Shown here piece by piece: positions 24,541 through 34,500 of a stretch of DNA of 64,000 nt (positions are counted from its first letter, which is position 1; the number at the start of each line of letters is the position of its first letter). The notes under the pieces were generated by a model, which saw nothing but the letters and a program-made list of their open reading frames with translations, was not told the DNA's origin and ran no database searches. Where the stretch lies: the NCBI RefSeq assembly GCF_004801405.1, contig NZ_SSOB01000027.1, positions 48,062-112,061 of the forward strand, written 5' to 3'. The DNA comes from Cohnella fermenti. Lineage in GTDB: Bacteria; Bacillota; Bacilli; Paenibacillales; Paenibacillaceae. The position numbers and the translations under genes are program-made.

Positions 24541-27500
24541 GTGCAAGGAGTGTTCCGTTCAAGATGGTTGATATCGATGGTGATTGCCGCCGTAATGGCC
24601 GGTTCCTTCTCCTTCCCATTCGGTAAAGTCGAAGCTGCCGAGTCGGTGAATCTGGTGAACGAGTCGATCGAGGTGACGACATCCAGTTCCGTGGAAGCTT
24701 GGGGGTTCTCGCGTGCGAGCCTGTTAAAGGAAAACAAGATTCAGCCGGGCTGGTCCAGCTCGTCGAGCTTGTACGAGAATCATACGGAATGGTTCAGCGT
24801 GGATCTGGAAGCTCTGCACACGCTCGATCGGATCGAGCTGTTCCCGCGCAACGACGATGGCAACATCGGGGAAGGGTTCCCGATCGACTTTACGATCCAA
24901 GTATCGACGAACGCCTTGGAGTGGACGACCGTCAGGACGGTGACCGGCTACGAGAAGCCGGACGGCGCTGCCCGGAGCTTCGCGTTCGACGATATAGCCG
25001 CCCGCTATGTGAAGGTCGAAGCGACGAATCTAAGGACGGTAGAAGGCTCGTATCGAATGCAGTTAAGATTGTTTAAGGCGTACGGAGATCCGACGCCGAT
25101 TGCGGATTCCGAGCCTCCGCTCACAACGGTGCTGGATACGGCGAGACTGGCGGAGACGGGAAGTCCGACGCTGCAGCAGCCGAATGTCACCGTGGAGTGG
25201 GAGGGGCTGTATCGGCAGCAATGGATGTTCTACGACCTGTTCGGCAGAAAAAGCATCCTCGATACGCCCACGTATATGTTGGGGAACTGGACGCCGCAGA
25301 GCACGGGGGAGTATCGATTTGCCCTCATTGCCGCTGTAAGCGCTTCCGATCACCCCGACGATCCGGCTTATGTCACATATTACGAGACAGTAACCCGCGA
25401 TTCGGCCGATTCGATCGTATCGGATGAGCCGGGAGCGGCATCCGAGCAGGACATCCGATACCGGATGGAGATCGACGATGTCGCCACGATCGACGGCGTG
25501 CTGACCGCTCCCGCCGAGCGGGGGACGGGCGAGCCGCTGACTCTGGCATTCCGCACGGATTATCTCAAGCTGATGTCGAACTTGGACGCTCCGTTGGACG
25601 GCTCTTACGTAAACACGTTGTACGTCGGAGTCGCACGCGAAGGAGATCCGAACTACGAGGCCTTGATTCCGTTGGTTGCGATTGAGCATTATGAGCCGGA
25701 AGGCGTTAACCTGCGGCTGGCCTCCCCGATTGTAGGAGGAGTGTACACCGATCGCGAACAGGCGGAATTGACGCTGAATGTGTTCAATACGGGAGCCGCC
25801 GCCGCTCCGGTTGCGGTCGAGTACACCATAACGCCGATAGGAGGGACGGAGAGCGTCGAGCAGGGACAGATCTTGAACGAGCTTGTGCCGGCCCGCTCCG
25901 AACGGACCGTTCGGCTTGCGCCCGGCGCGCTGCCCAACGGGGTCTATACGGTTGCCGTTCAGGCAGGCGGCGCCTCGGCTCAGACGCGTCTGGCCATCGT
26001 TCCCGAGCAGGATGTGAACGACGTGGCCGATTCGGGAATCACCTTCGGAATGAATACGTTCTGGCGGCAGATTACGTGGCAGGCGTACCAAATTCCGCTG
26101 ACGGCCAAGGCGGGGATGAAGTGGATTCGGCCATGGCTGGACGGCGAGAACATCTGGGCCGTTCAGGAGCCGGAAGCGGGCGTGTACAACTGGGAGCCTC
26201 TGGACAAGACGCTGGCCATGCTGGAGCCGTACGGAATCGGCTACTTCGACATTATGGCGTTCGCGCCGGATTGGGCCAAGCGATCGACGGGCTGGGCGCC
26301 CCGCCCGGACAGCATGGACAACTTCGCCGAGTATGTCGAAGCGTTCTTCGACCGTTACAAGAATGCCATTCCCTACGTGTCGGCGTGGAATGAACCGAAC
26401 GGCCCCGAGTTCTGGGATACGACCCAGACTTCGATGGAGAGCCTTCCGGAATATGTCGATATGGTCAATCTGATCGAGACCGCCGCGAGCAATGCCGGAG
26501 GAACGATCAAGCTGGTCGGCCCTTCGCTCGGCGCTCCGGTGAACGACGATGCTTCGGATTATTGGGGGCCGTTCCCGGAATGGTTCGAGGAGTTCGGAGG
26601 GACGGGCTCCTTCGGCAAGTTCGATACGATCGATATTCATCCTTACGATCAGAGAAGATTGGGAATCGGGCCGGAGAAGTCGCTGTCCTCGGGAGCCTAC
26701 GAGGAGCAGTTGGATCGATTGTGGCAGATTGTGCAGTCGTCGCCCGGCGGGGCAGGCAAGAAGCTAGCCATCACGGAGACCGCCTACCCCGCTATAGACG
26801 ATGCCGACTATGCGGCGAACGAGCTGCTGCAGGCCCAGCTTATGCAGCGCCAATATCTGATGAGCGCGGGCAGCGGCAAGGTGGATAAAGTATTCTGGTT
26901 CGCGATGATCGATCCGCTGTCCAATCAAGCCGATGCGCAGGCCGTCGACGCCAGCTACGGCATGTTCTACAACGGCTATGTGCCCAAGCTGGTCTACGCC
27001 GCGCAAGCCGGGATGGCCAGCATATTGAACAATGCGACAGGGCTGGGCCGCATTCGCACGGAGCCCGGAACGTGGGGCTATGCGTTCACGAAGGGCTCGC
27101 AAAGCATCATTGCGTTATGGAGAGAGACGAATGCCGCTCCGATGGACATAAACTTCCCCACCCAGGCGGAATCCGTACAGGTATTGGATATGTTCGGGAA
27201 TGCCGAGAACGTTGCGGTTAACGGCAATGCCGTATCCGTGCATCTGACGCAAAGTCCGATCTACATCGTGGCCGATAATGGGGCAGGCGCGCTGAACGTA
27301 TCGGAGGCGGGATTGGCGGACGGGACCGCGGGATCGGCATACAGCACGGTCTTGCATGCGACAGGCGGCGTATTGCCTTATTCCTGGAGCGCGGAGGATC
27401 TGCCGGCGGGATTAAGCATTCATTCGGTTACGGGCGAGGTTTACGGCGTACCCGAGGCGGCGGGCGTCTCCACCGTGCATGTCGCCGTCACGGATAGCGT

Positions 27501-30500
27501 CAACGCGACGGCCAGCCGGGATGTGACGATAACGGTTCGGGATCAAGGCGAGTCGGTTAATCTGGCGGAAGGCAAGGCGGTGGACGCCTCAAGCTCGGTG
27601 GAGGGCTGGGGCTTCTCCAAGGAGGCTGCGGTGGACGGCCAGACGACGGGGAACGGCTGGAGCAGCGACTCGGAGCTGGGCGAGAACCACACGGAATGGC
27701 TGAGCGTCGATCTCGGGGCGGAGTATGCGATCGATCGCGTGGATCTGTATCCGAGGAACGGCAGCGACGAGGAGGTCGGCCAGGGCTTCCCGATCGACTT
27801 CACGATTCAGGTGTCGACGGATGCGGTTCATTGGACGACGGTCGCGTCCCGAACGGAATTTGCCCGGCCGGGCGCCGGGGCGCAGAGCTTCGCGTTCGAT
27901 GAGGCGCGCGCCCGGTATGTGAAGGTCGAAGGCACGAACCTGATGAGCGTGGACGGATCGTACCGGATGCAGCTTGCGGAATTGCAGGCGTTCGGCAATC
28001 CGGATTCGTCAAGCCCGCTCGGAATCTGGAACGGATATTTGAATGCCGGCATGGTCGCTGTCGACTATCGCGATAATCTGTATGCGACCGGAGGGCTGAA
28101 GCCGTATACGTGGAGCGCCGACGGGTTGCCGGCAGGGCTGACGATCGATCCGGCTGTGGGCGAGCTGCGCGGGATGCCCGAGGCGTCCGCCGCCGGGACA
28201 GCGATTGTTCGGGTCTCGGTCACCGACAGCAGCGGCGCGACGGCAAGCAGAGAGCTGCCGTTAACGATCAATGCCGCGATATTCGCCAATCAGGCGCTGA
28301 ACAAGACGGTGACCGCGTCGAGCTCGGTGGAGGGCTGGGGCTTCTCCAAGGATGCGGCGGTTGACGGCACGACGACGGGGAACGGCTGGAGCAGCGATTC
28401 GGAGCTTGGAGAGAGCCATACGGAATGGCTGAGCGTCGATCTTGGCTCCGACTATATGCTTGACCGCGTGGACTTGTATCCAAGGAACGGCAACGCGGAC
28501 GATGTGGGCAAGGGGTTCCCGGTGGACTTCGCGATTCAGGTGTCGACGGACTCGGTTCATTGGACGACGGTCGCGTCCCGAACGGATGTTGCCCGGCCGG
28601 GTGCCGGGGCGCAGAGCTTCGCATTCGACGAGACACGCGCGCGGTATGTGAAGGTCGAGGGCACGAAGCTGACGAGCGTGGACGGGGCGTACCGGATGCA
28701 GCTTGCGGAATTGCAAGCGTTCGGCTATGCGGCGCCGCCGTCGGCGGCAGCTTATCGCGTAAGCTATGACGGCAACGGCCATACGGGCGGAAGCGCGCCG
28801 GCGGACGGGAACGTCTACGAGAGCGGTTCGAACGCAACCGTGCTGGGCAACGACGGCAATCTCGCGAGGACGGGCTACGAATTCGCGGGCTGGAATACGG
28901 CTCCCGACGGGAGCGGGACGGGGTACACACCGGGGGACATGATTGTCGTGGCGTCTTCCTCTATCGTGTTGTATGCGCAATGGATTGCGGCCCCTGACGC
29001 CGTATTCGTCAATCAGGCATTGAACAAGACGGTAACGGCGTCGAGCTCGGTGGAGGGCTGGGGCTTCTCCAAGGAGGCTGCGGTCGACGGCCAGACGGCG
29101 GGGAACGGCTGGAGCAGCGATTCGGAGCTTGGAGAGAGCCATACGGAATGGCTGAGCGTCGATCTTGGGGCGGACTACATGATCGATCGGGTGGACTTGT
29201 ATCCGCGGAACGGCAATGAGGACGATGTGGGCAAGGGGTTCCCGGTGGACTTCACGATCCAGGTGTCGACGGATGCGATCCATTGGGCGACGGTCGCGTC
29301 ACGAACGGAATTTGCCCGGCCGGGTGCCGGGGCGCAGAGCTTCGCGTTCGACGAGACGCGCGCGAGGTATGTGAAGGTCGAGGGCACGAGGCTGATGAGC
29401 GTGGACGGATCGTACCGGATGCAGCTTGCAGAGCTGCAAGCGTTCGGCTATGCGGCGCCGCCGTTGGCGGCAGCTTATCGCGTAAGCTATGACGGCAACG
29501 GACATACGGGCGGAAGCGCGCCGACGGACGGGAACGTCTACGAGAGCGGCTTGAGCGTCATCGTGCTGGGCAACGACGGCAATCTCGCAAGGACGGGCTG
29601 TGAATTCGCGGGCTGGAATACGGCTCCCGACGGGAGCGGGACGGATTACGCCGCAGGCGAAACGCTTGTTATGGGGGCCTCGGCGGTAACGTTGTATGCG
29701 AAGTGGACTGCAGTCGATTCGACCGCCCCCGGCAATGCCGCCGCCAACACGGCAAGCCCCGGGCAAGTCCGCGAAGCGGTCGTCAGCTTCGGAGCCGATA
29801 ACGGCATGGCTGTTCCGATTCGGATTGTCCGAACGGTGACGGCGAGCGGCGGCAAGGTCGATGCGGTTGAGCTGGATGCGGCGATGGCGGAGGCGATCGT
29901 GAGCGGAGCGATCTCCGCAGAACAGAGCAAAGCGGTTATCCTTCTCGACGATCTGCCTAACGACAAGGCGGATGAATATACGCTCTCGGTACCGCTGGCC
30001 GTGGCGAGACTGCTGTCGGACCGCCGCATTGTCCTGGAAGTCCGGACCGGCGACGTGACGGTCACGCTGCCGCAGAACGTCGCGGCGAATCTTGGCGACA
30101 AGGCCGACGGCTTGAAGGTGCGCATCGTGCCGATTCGCAGCGATAAGGAGCAGGCTGAGGCGAAGCGGAGGGCGCTCGACTCTTCGGCCGTGAAGGCGGC
30201 CGAGGAGTACGGGGAAGCGCAGGCGGTCGGGCTTCCGGTTATCGTTGAGACGAATTACTCCGGACTTCCGACGAAGCTGATGTTCCCCATCGACACTTCG
30301 GAGAGGAAGGACGATCTCGCGTCGCTGGCGGTGTTCATCGAGCACAGCGACGGCGAGGAGGTGCTTCAACAGGCGGACATCCGCTATGACGACAAGGGAG
30401 AGCCGGTCGGCGTCGAGATCGAGGTCGATAAATTCAGCACCTTCACGGTTCTTCGTCTGGCCGAACCGGAGATTCGCGAATACCGTCGTTACATCAATGG

Positions 30501-31098
30501 CTTCGAGGACGGGACGTTCCGCCCTTCGAAGCCGGTCACGCGGGCGGAGCTGGCGGCAATGGTGGCGCGCAATATGCCGGACCCATCCGATGTCCGCAGC
30601 GCTCAGACTATTCTCGCTGACGTTGCCTCCGATCACTGGGCGGCCGACTCCATTAACCGGGTGTATGCCGCAGGAATTATGACCGGAAGCGGGAACGGCC
30701 AATTCCGGCCGGACGAGACCGTCACAAGGGCCGAACTGGCAGCAGTGCTCGCGCGCTGGAACACATTGGATGCCGCAGCCGGCGGCGAATCGGCCTTCGC
30801 AGATGTGAAGCTGAGCTGGGCGGCGGAAGCGATCGCAGCCGTTCAAGCGCAGGGCTGGATGCGAGGCTATCCGGACGGGACGTTCCGCCCCGACAACGGA
30901 CTGACTCGCGCGGAGGCCGTCCGGGCGTTGAATGCGGCGCTTGGCCGCGAGCCGTTCGCCGGAGCGGAGCCGGTGCTGTGGACGGACGTGCCGACAGATT
31001 ACTGGGCATGGGCCGATATTATGTCGGCATCCCGCGATTATCGCATTCCGATTCCGATTCCGAATCCGGTGAAGGGTGACGGCCGCGAATCGCAATAA
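24541..31098 (+). CDS. SLH-anchored multimodular glycoside hydrolase with four F5/8-type carbohydrate-binding modules
   Basis: A 2185-residue secreted protein. In order: signal peptide (1-32); F5/8 type C module (about 38-180); beta-sandwich region (190-490); clan-A TIM-barrel hydrolase (about 498-830) with acid/base Glu in SAWNEPNG (about 617) and nucleophile Glu in LAITETAYP (about 744), GH39/GH5-like; Ig-like putative module (925-1000); three more F5/8 modules (from about 1004, 1250, 1493); another Ig-like module (1160-1240); two InlB/Flg_new-type repeats (1406, 1646; GYEFAGWNTAPDGSG); an unassigned C-terminal region; three S-layer homology domains (1978-2170; RPSKPVTRAELAAMVAR). GTG start with GAGGAGG 8 bases upstream. 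Substrate unknown; cell-wall attached. Units 28.3-29.0 kb and 29.0-29.7 kb are a 723-base tandem duplication. Confidence 0.88.
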   Translation: MQGVFRSRWLISMVIAAVMAGSFSFPFGKVEAAESVNLVNESIEVTTSSSVEAWGFSRASLLKENKIQPGWSSSSSLYENHTEWFSVDLEALHTLDRIELFPRNDDGNIGEGFPIDFTIQVSTNALEWTTVRTVTGYEKPDGAARSFAFDDIAARYVKVEATNLRTVEGSYRMQLRLFKAYGDPTPIADSEPPLTTVLDTARLAETGSPTLQQPNVTVEWEGLYRQQWMFYDLFGRKSILDTPTYMLGNWTPQSTGEYRFALIAAVSASDHPDDPAYVTYYETVTRDSADSIVSDEPGAASEQDIRYRMEIDDVATIDGVLTAPAERGTGEPLTLAFRTDYLKLMSNLDAPLDGSYVNTLYVGVAREGDPNYEALIPLVAIEHYEPEGVNLRLASPIVGGVYTDREQAELTLNVFNTGAAAAPVAVEYTITPIGGTESVEQGQILNELVPARSERTVRLAPGALPNGVYTVAVQAGGASAQTRLAIVPEQDVNDVADSGITFGMNTFWRQITWQAYQIPLTAKAGMKWIRPWLDGENIWAVQEPEAGVYNWEPLDKTLAMLEPYGIGYFDIMAFAPDWAKRSTGWAPRPDSMDNFAEYVEAFFDRYKNAIPYVSAWNEPNGPEFWDTTQTSMESLPEYVDMVNLIETAASNAGGTIKLVGPSLGAPVNDDASDYWGPFPEWFEEFGGTGSFGKFDTIDIHPYDQRRLGIGPEKSLSSGAYEEQLDRLWQIVQSSPGGAGKKLAITETAYPAIDDADYAANELLQAQLMQRQYLMSAGSGKVDKVFWFAMIDPLSNQADAQAVDASYGMFYNGYVPKLVYAAQAGMASILNNATGLGRIRTEPGTWGYAFTKGSQSIIALWRETNAAPMDINFPTQAESVQVLDMFGNAENVAVNGNAVSVHLTQSPIYIVADNGAGALNVSEAGLADGTAGSAYSTVLHATGGVLPYSWSAEDLPAGLSIHSVTGEVYGVPEAAGVSTVHVAVTDSVNATASRDVTITVRDQGESVNLAEGKAVDASSSVEGWGFSKEAAVDGQTTGNGWSSDSELGENHTEWLSVDLGAEYAIDRVDLYPRNGSDEEVGQGFPIDFTIQVSTDAVHWTTVASRTEFARPGAGAQSFAFDEARARYVKVEGTNLMSVDGSYRMQLAELQAFGNPDSSSPLGIWNGYLNAGMVAVDYRDNLYATGGLKPYTWSADGLPAGLTIDPAVGELRGMPEASAAGTAIVRVSVTDSSGATASRELPLTINAAIFANQALNKTVTASSSVEGWGFSKDAAVDGTTTGNGWSSDSELGESHTEWLSVDLGSDYMLDRVDLYPRNGNADDVGKGFPVDFAIQVSTDSVHWTTVASRTDVARPGAGAQSFAFDETRARYVKVEGTKLTSVDGAYRMQLAELQAFGYAAPPSAAAYRVSYDGNGHTGGSAPADGNVYESGSNATVLGNDGNLARTGYEFAGWNTAPDGSGTGYTPGDMIVVASSSIVLYAQWIAAPDAVFVNQALNKTVTASSSVEGWGFSKEAAVDGQTAGNGWSSDSELGESHTEWLSVDLGADYMIDRVDLYPRNGNEDDVGKGFPVDFTIQVSTDAIHWATVASRTEFARPGAGAQSFAFDETRARYVKVEGTRLMSVDGSYRMQLAELQAFGYAAPPLAAAYRVSYDGNGHTGGSAPTDGNVYESGLSVIVLGNDGNLARTGCEFAGWNTAPDGSGTDYAAGETLVMGASAVTLYAKWTAVDSTAPGNAAANTASPGQVREAVVSFGADNGMAVPIRIVRTVTASGGKVDAVELDAAMAEAIVSGAISAEQSKAVILLDDLPNDKADEYTLSVPLAVARLLSDRRIVLEVRTGDVTVTLPQNVAANLGDKADGLKVRIVPIRSDKEQAEAKRRALDSSAVKAAEEYGEAQAVGLPVIVETNYSGLPTKLMFPIDTSERKDDLASLAVFIEHSDGEEVLQQADIRYDDKGEPVGVEIEVDKFSTFTVLRLAEPEIREYRRYINGFEDGTFRPSKPVTRAELAAMVARNMPDPSDVRSAQTILADVASDHWAADSINRVYAAGIMTGSGNGQFRPDETVTRAELAAVLARWNTLDAAAGGESAFADVKLSWAAEAIAAVQAQGWMRGYPDGTFRPDNGLTRAEAVRALNAALGREPFAGAEPVLWTDVPTDYWAWADIMSASRDYRIPIPIPNPVKGDGRESQ
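28318..29715 (+). repeat. 723-bp in-frame tandem duplication (F5/8 module + InlB-like module)
   Basis: The motif TCGAGCTCGGTGGAGGGCTG begins at 28318 and again at 29041, and the 723-base (241-codon) units between and after are nearly identical. A third, more diverged F5/8 copy starts at about 27589, 729 bases earlier, with an Ig-like module in place of the InlB-like one. Confidence 0.85.
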
Positions 31099-31122
31099 GC
31101 CAAGGCAGATAGAAGGTATTTC

Positions 31123-31168
31123 GCAGTCCGGCTTGCAAGCGGCCGGGCTGCGGGATATCTTTTTTTGT
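31123..31168 (+). terminator. Rho-independent terminator after the SLH glycoside hydrolase
   Basis: GCAGTCCGGC pairs with GCCGGGCTGC (one mismatch or G-T) around a 9-base loop, followed a few bases later by CTTTTTTTG. Confidence 0.8.
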
Positions 31169-31177
31169 CGCTGCCGG

Positions 31178-31312
31178 ATTTATGCGAAATTTCACTCATC
31201 TCGGTCCCTCCGCGAGCCAATCGCCGCTCCAGTTTGACACGTGTCTAGGAACAATGTGCGGGAACCCGCACAACGATGCTCTGAAGAGGCGGTTGGAAAT
31301 CACATAAAACGC
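31178..31312. repeat. Mosaic of phased-repeat cassettes (families A, D and E) at one site
   Basis: TATGCGAAATTTCAC (31181, family A) runs into CTCATCTCGGTCCCTCCGCGAGCC (linker of the 63.2-kb array), then GACACGTGTC (a perfect palindrome, 31236-31245), then TGTGCGGG-AA-CCCGCACA (31255-31272, family E hairpin), ACAACGATGCTCTGAAGAGGCGGTTGG, and finally GGAAATCACATAAAA (family A). The piece 31200-31295 matches 63430-63535 nearly base for base. Confidence 0.8.
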
Positions 31313-31451
31313 CGCTATTCCCTCCCAATTCCGGCCGATGTATGGTACTCCATCCACCGCTCGGCACCGATTATTCCGAATGGCACGAGTTGTTCGGAGG
31401 GGAGGAACCGGAAAATTGGAATTGACGACACCAAATTCGAATTCAGCCCCG

Positions 31452-31522
31452 TTTACAGTCGCTTCGAGCTCGTCCTATGATGAGTGCGAAAGGAGGCGCA
31501 GGCCAAAATGTAAGCGCTGCAC
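31452..31522 (+). promoter_or_regulatory. Promoter of the lyase gene with a downstream cre-like site
   Basis: TTTACA (31452-31457), 18 bases, TATGAT (31476-31481), start near 31488. A cre-like sequence ATGTAAGCGCTGCAC (31508-31522) lies about 20 bases downstream; its left half matches the CcpA consensus fully, the right half imperfectly. A roadblock position for carbon catabolite repression. Confidence 0.55.
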
Positions 31523-31574
31523 AAGGCGTGGAGCGAGCGATAGCAGGTACATAGACGAGGGAGGATACAGAATC

Positions 31575-34500
31575 GTGAATCGACAATCGAGACTGGGCTT
31601 TAAGCTGCTGCTGTGCGCGGTATTGGCATGGGCGGGCGTTCTGCCTCTGCCCGGCTTGCCCGGAATGCCGCTGCGGCAGGCGCAGGCGACGGATGCGAAC
31701 GGCCATCTGACGGATGAGGAGCTGTTCGGAGCCTGGGACGGGACAACGTCGGCCTGGACGACGGCCGGCAAGCTGGATTACGGCTACAGCTCCGGATTGA
31801 CGCCGGTGGAGGCGGCGGTCAAGGCGGGCGATTATGCGCTGGCCAAGGAGGAGCTGCTCGATTACTACAAGACAAGAACCGGCTTCTCGGCGTTCCCGCT
31901 GTCGGCGAACGGAACCTATACCGCCGACTTGACGGCGGACCATATTCTCTGGCGTTCGGGAGGAAGCGCCACGCCCGAGACGGAATTCTCGATCGGCGAG
32001 ACGGAGGCGGAATATTCCGTCGATCTGACGAGCGGCGTCAGCGCGTCGTTCGCCGGCGGGCAGAAGGAATTCAGCTACATTCTGATGGGACGTTATAAGA
32101 ACGACACGGCTTACGCCGAGCTGTACAGCTCGGAGCAGTCGGCCAACCGGCCGATGCTCGAGATTACCGCCGGCGGAACGACCGTCTCCGTTCCGGCTTT
32201 CCAGGATTCGTACATCCGCGCCGGCTCGGCCTATCAGAACGTCTCATACGGAGCGAGTCCGACGCTGTACGTTCAAGACAGCGGCATCGCCGCGAACGCT
32301 CCGCTTGACGAGAACTCGCGGCGCGCCTACTTGTCGTTCCGCATTCCGACCGGCGTGACCGGAACGATCACCTCCGCCGTGCTCAAGGTGTACGGCCAAG
32401 CATCGGCCGGCTCCGGCGGCGTGGACGTTCTCGTCGTGCGGAACGGGTTCGGCTACTCGGCGGATACGCTGACCTGGCTCAACTCCAGCTCGGATATTTT
32501 CTCCTACAATGGACTTGCGGATGGGCCGGACTGGACGAATCCCTCCGGGGCGCAGGTCGAATACGTCTGGACGCTCAGCCGCTTCCAGTTCTTCGGCGAC
32601 ATCGTCGGCGCTTATGCGGCCACCGGGGACGAGAAGTACGCCCGGGAATCGCTCCGGCTGCTGGAGGACTTCATCTCCCAGCCGAGCGCCTACAACGTGC
32701 CGAGCACTTCGCAGGCGAAGCGCAGCATCGACGTATCGTTCCGGCCCTACTTGATTCCGCGCATGCTCGAGCATCTGTACGCTTCGCCCTGGCTGACGCC
32801 GGACGTGTTCGCCGAGCTGCTCAAGAATGTCTGGCAGACGGAGAATTGGCTGAACTTCGATCCGAACGCTCAAGGCGGCAACAACTGGGCCCTGATCGAA
32901 GCGAAGGGTGTGTATGCGAGTGCGCTTTATTTTCCCGAATTCACGGATGCAGCAGTCTGGTCGGATACGCAGAAGCAGCGGATCGACAAGCAGATTTCCC
33001 GACTCGTCTTCCTGGACGGAGGCTACACCGAGGCTTCGTACAACTACTCCCTCGTCGCGCTTCAGGTGTTCTGGGACTTCAAGCGGCTGGCGGACCTGTA
33101 CGGGGATACGATGACGCAGACGTTCAAGAACAACATTGTGAAGGTTGCCCGCTATATGATGGACTTCACTCTGCCGAGCGGCTACAGTCCGGTGTACGGC
33201 GACGGCGGTTCCTTCCAGGCGCTCGGCACGTATGCGCAGATTGCCAACGACTTCGGCGACGAGGAGCTGCAATACTTCGCCAGCATGGGCGCAGCCGGTA
33301 CCGAGCCGCAGCACGACAGCAGCTATTATCCGGATACGAAACAGGTGACGATGCGCACCGGTTGGCAGCCGGACGACAAGTATATGCTGTTCACGAACAG
33401 CACCGGCACGCACGGCCATATGGATCAGAATGCGCTGATTGCCTACGCATACGGCAAGGTGCTGCTGACGGATACGGGCGTGAACGACTACAACACGTCC
33501 AATCCGATCTCCAAGTGGCAGTTCGACGACGTCGAATCGCACAATACGATCCGCATCGACGGCCAGCCGCAGAGCAAGTACAACGGCTTGAACGCCGTAA
33601 GCAAGGACACGATGACGTATACCGGACAAGGCTCGGCGTTCGACTTCAGCGAGGGAACGACCTATGCGACGACCGGCTTCGAGCATACCCGTTCCGTGCT
33701 GTTCGTCAAGCCGGATTACTGGATCGTGTCCGACTGGGTGGGCGGCGAAGCGACGGCGACAGGCACCCATACGTTCGAGCAGAATTGGCATACGATGCCG
33801 GGGGCGAATCCCTTCATCGACGGGACGACCAAGGCGGCGGCGACGCAGTTCTCCGACCAGCCCAATATCGCGATCGTTCCCGCTTCCCCGTCCTCCCTCG
33901 GCGGAGCTGTCGTCAAGGACGGATGGTACGGAGCGACTTCCGCGCCTAACGAGCAATTCGTGCAGTATTCGAAGACAGCCGCAGGGCCGGTGACGTTCGA
34001 CACGGTGCTCGTGCCGACGGGCGTCGGCGAGAGCCGCAGCGTGACGGCGAGCGCGCTGGCCGTAGCGCCCGCGACGAACGCGGCAACGGCGATGGCGATC
34101 GATCTGGACAGCGGCGGGCGCACGGCGGCCTATTACTTGTCCCGGGAGCGCAACGCGGTTGTCGAACGAAGCTTCGGCACGTACTCCTTCAACGGCAAAA
34201 TGGCCTATGTCGAGAAGAACGGAGCGGGGACGATCGATTCCGTGTCGCTGATCGGAGGCAGCACGTTATCGGAGTCGGGGACAACGATTATCGCGGCCAA
34301 GGAAGAGCTGGAGGACATGGCCGTGAGGTGGAACGGCGCGACGCTGGAGCTGAGCGGCAGCAAGCTCGTGGCGGATGCGGACAGCTCGCGGGCGATCGGC
34401 ATCGCCGCCGCAGGCATTACGAAGGTGACGCTGAACGGCGTCGAGCTTCCGTTCGCGGCATCCGGCGGATATGTGTATGCGGTTCGTCCCGCGTCGGTCG

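Noticed and set aside
25332..25348. cre site TGTAAGCGCTTCC inside the glycoside hydrolase gene
   Set aside because: Good match to part of the CcpA consensus but lies 800 bases inside a coding region; kept only as a remark.
30185..31095. Long open frames opposite the SLH protein and other giant genes
   Set aside because: Arg/His-rich shadow translations without start signals; the sense frames have domains and motifs.
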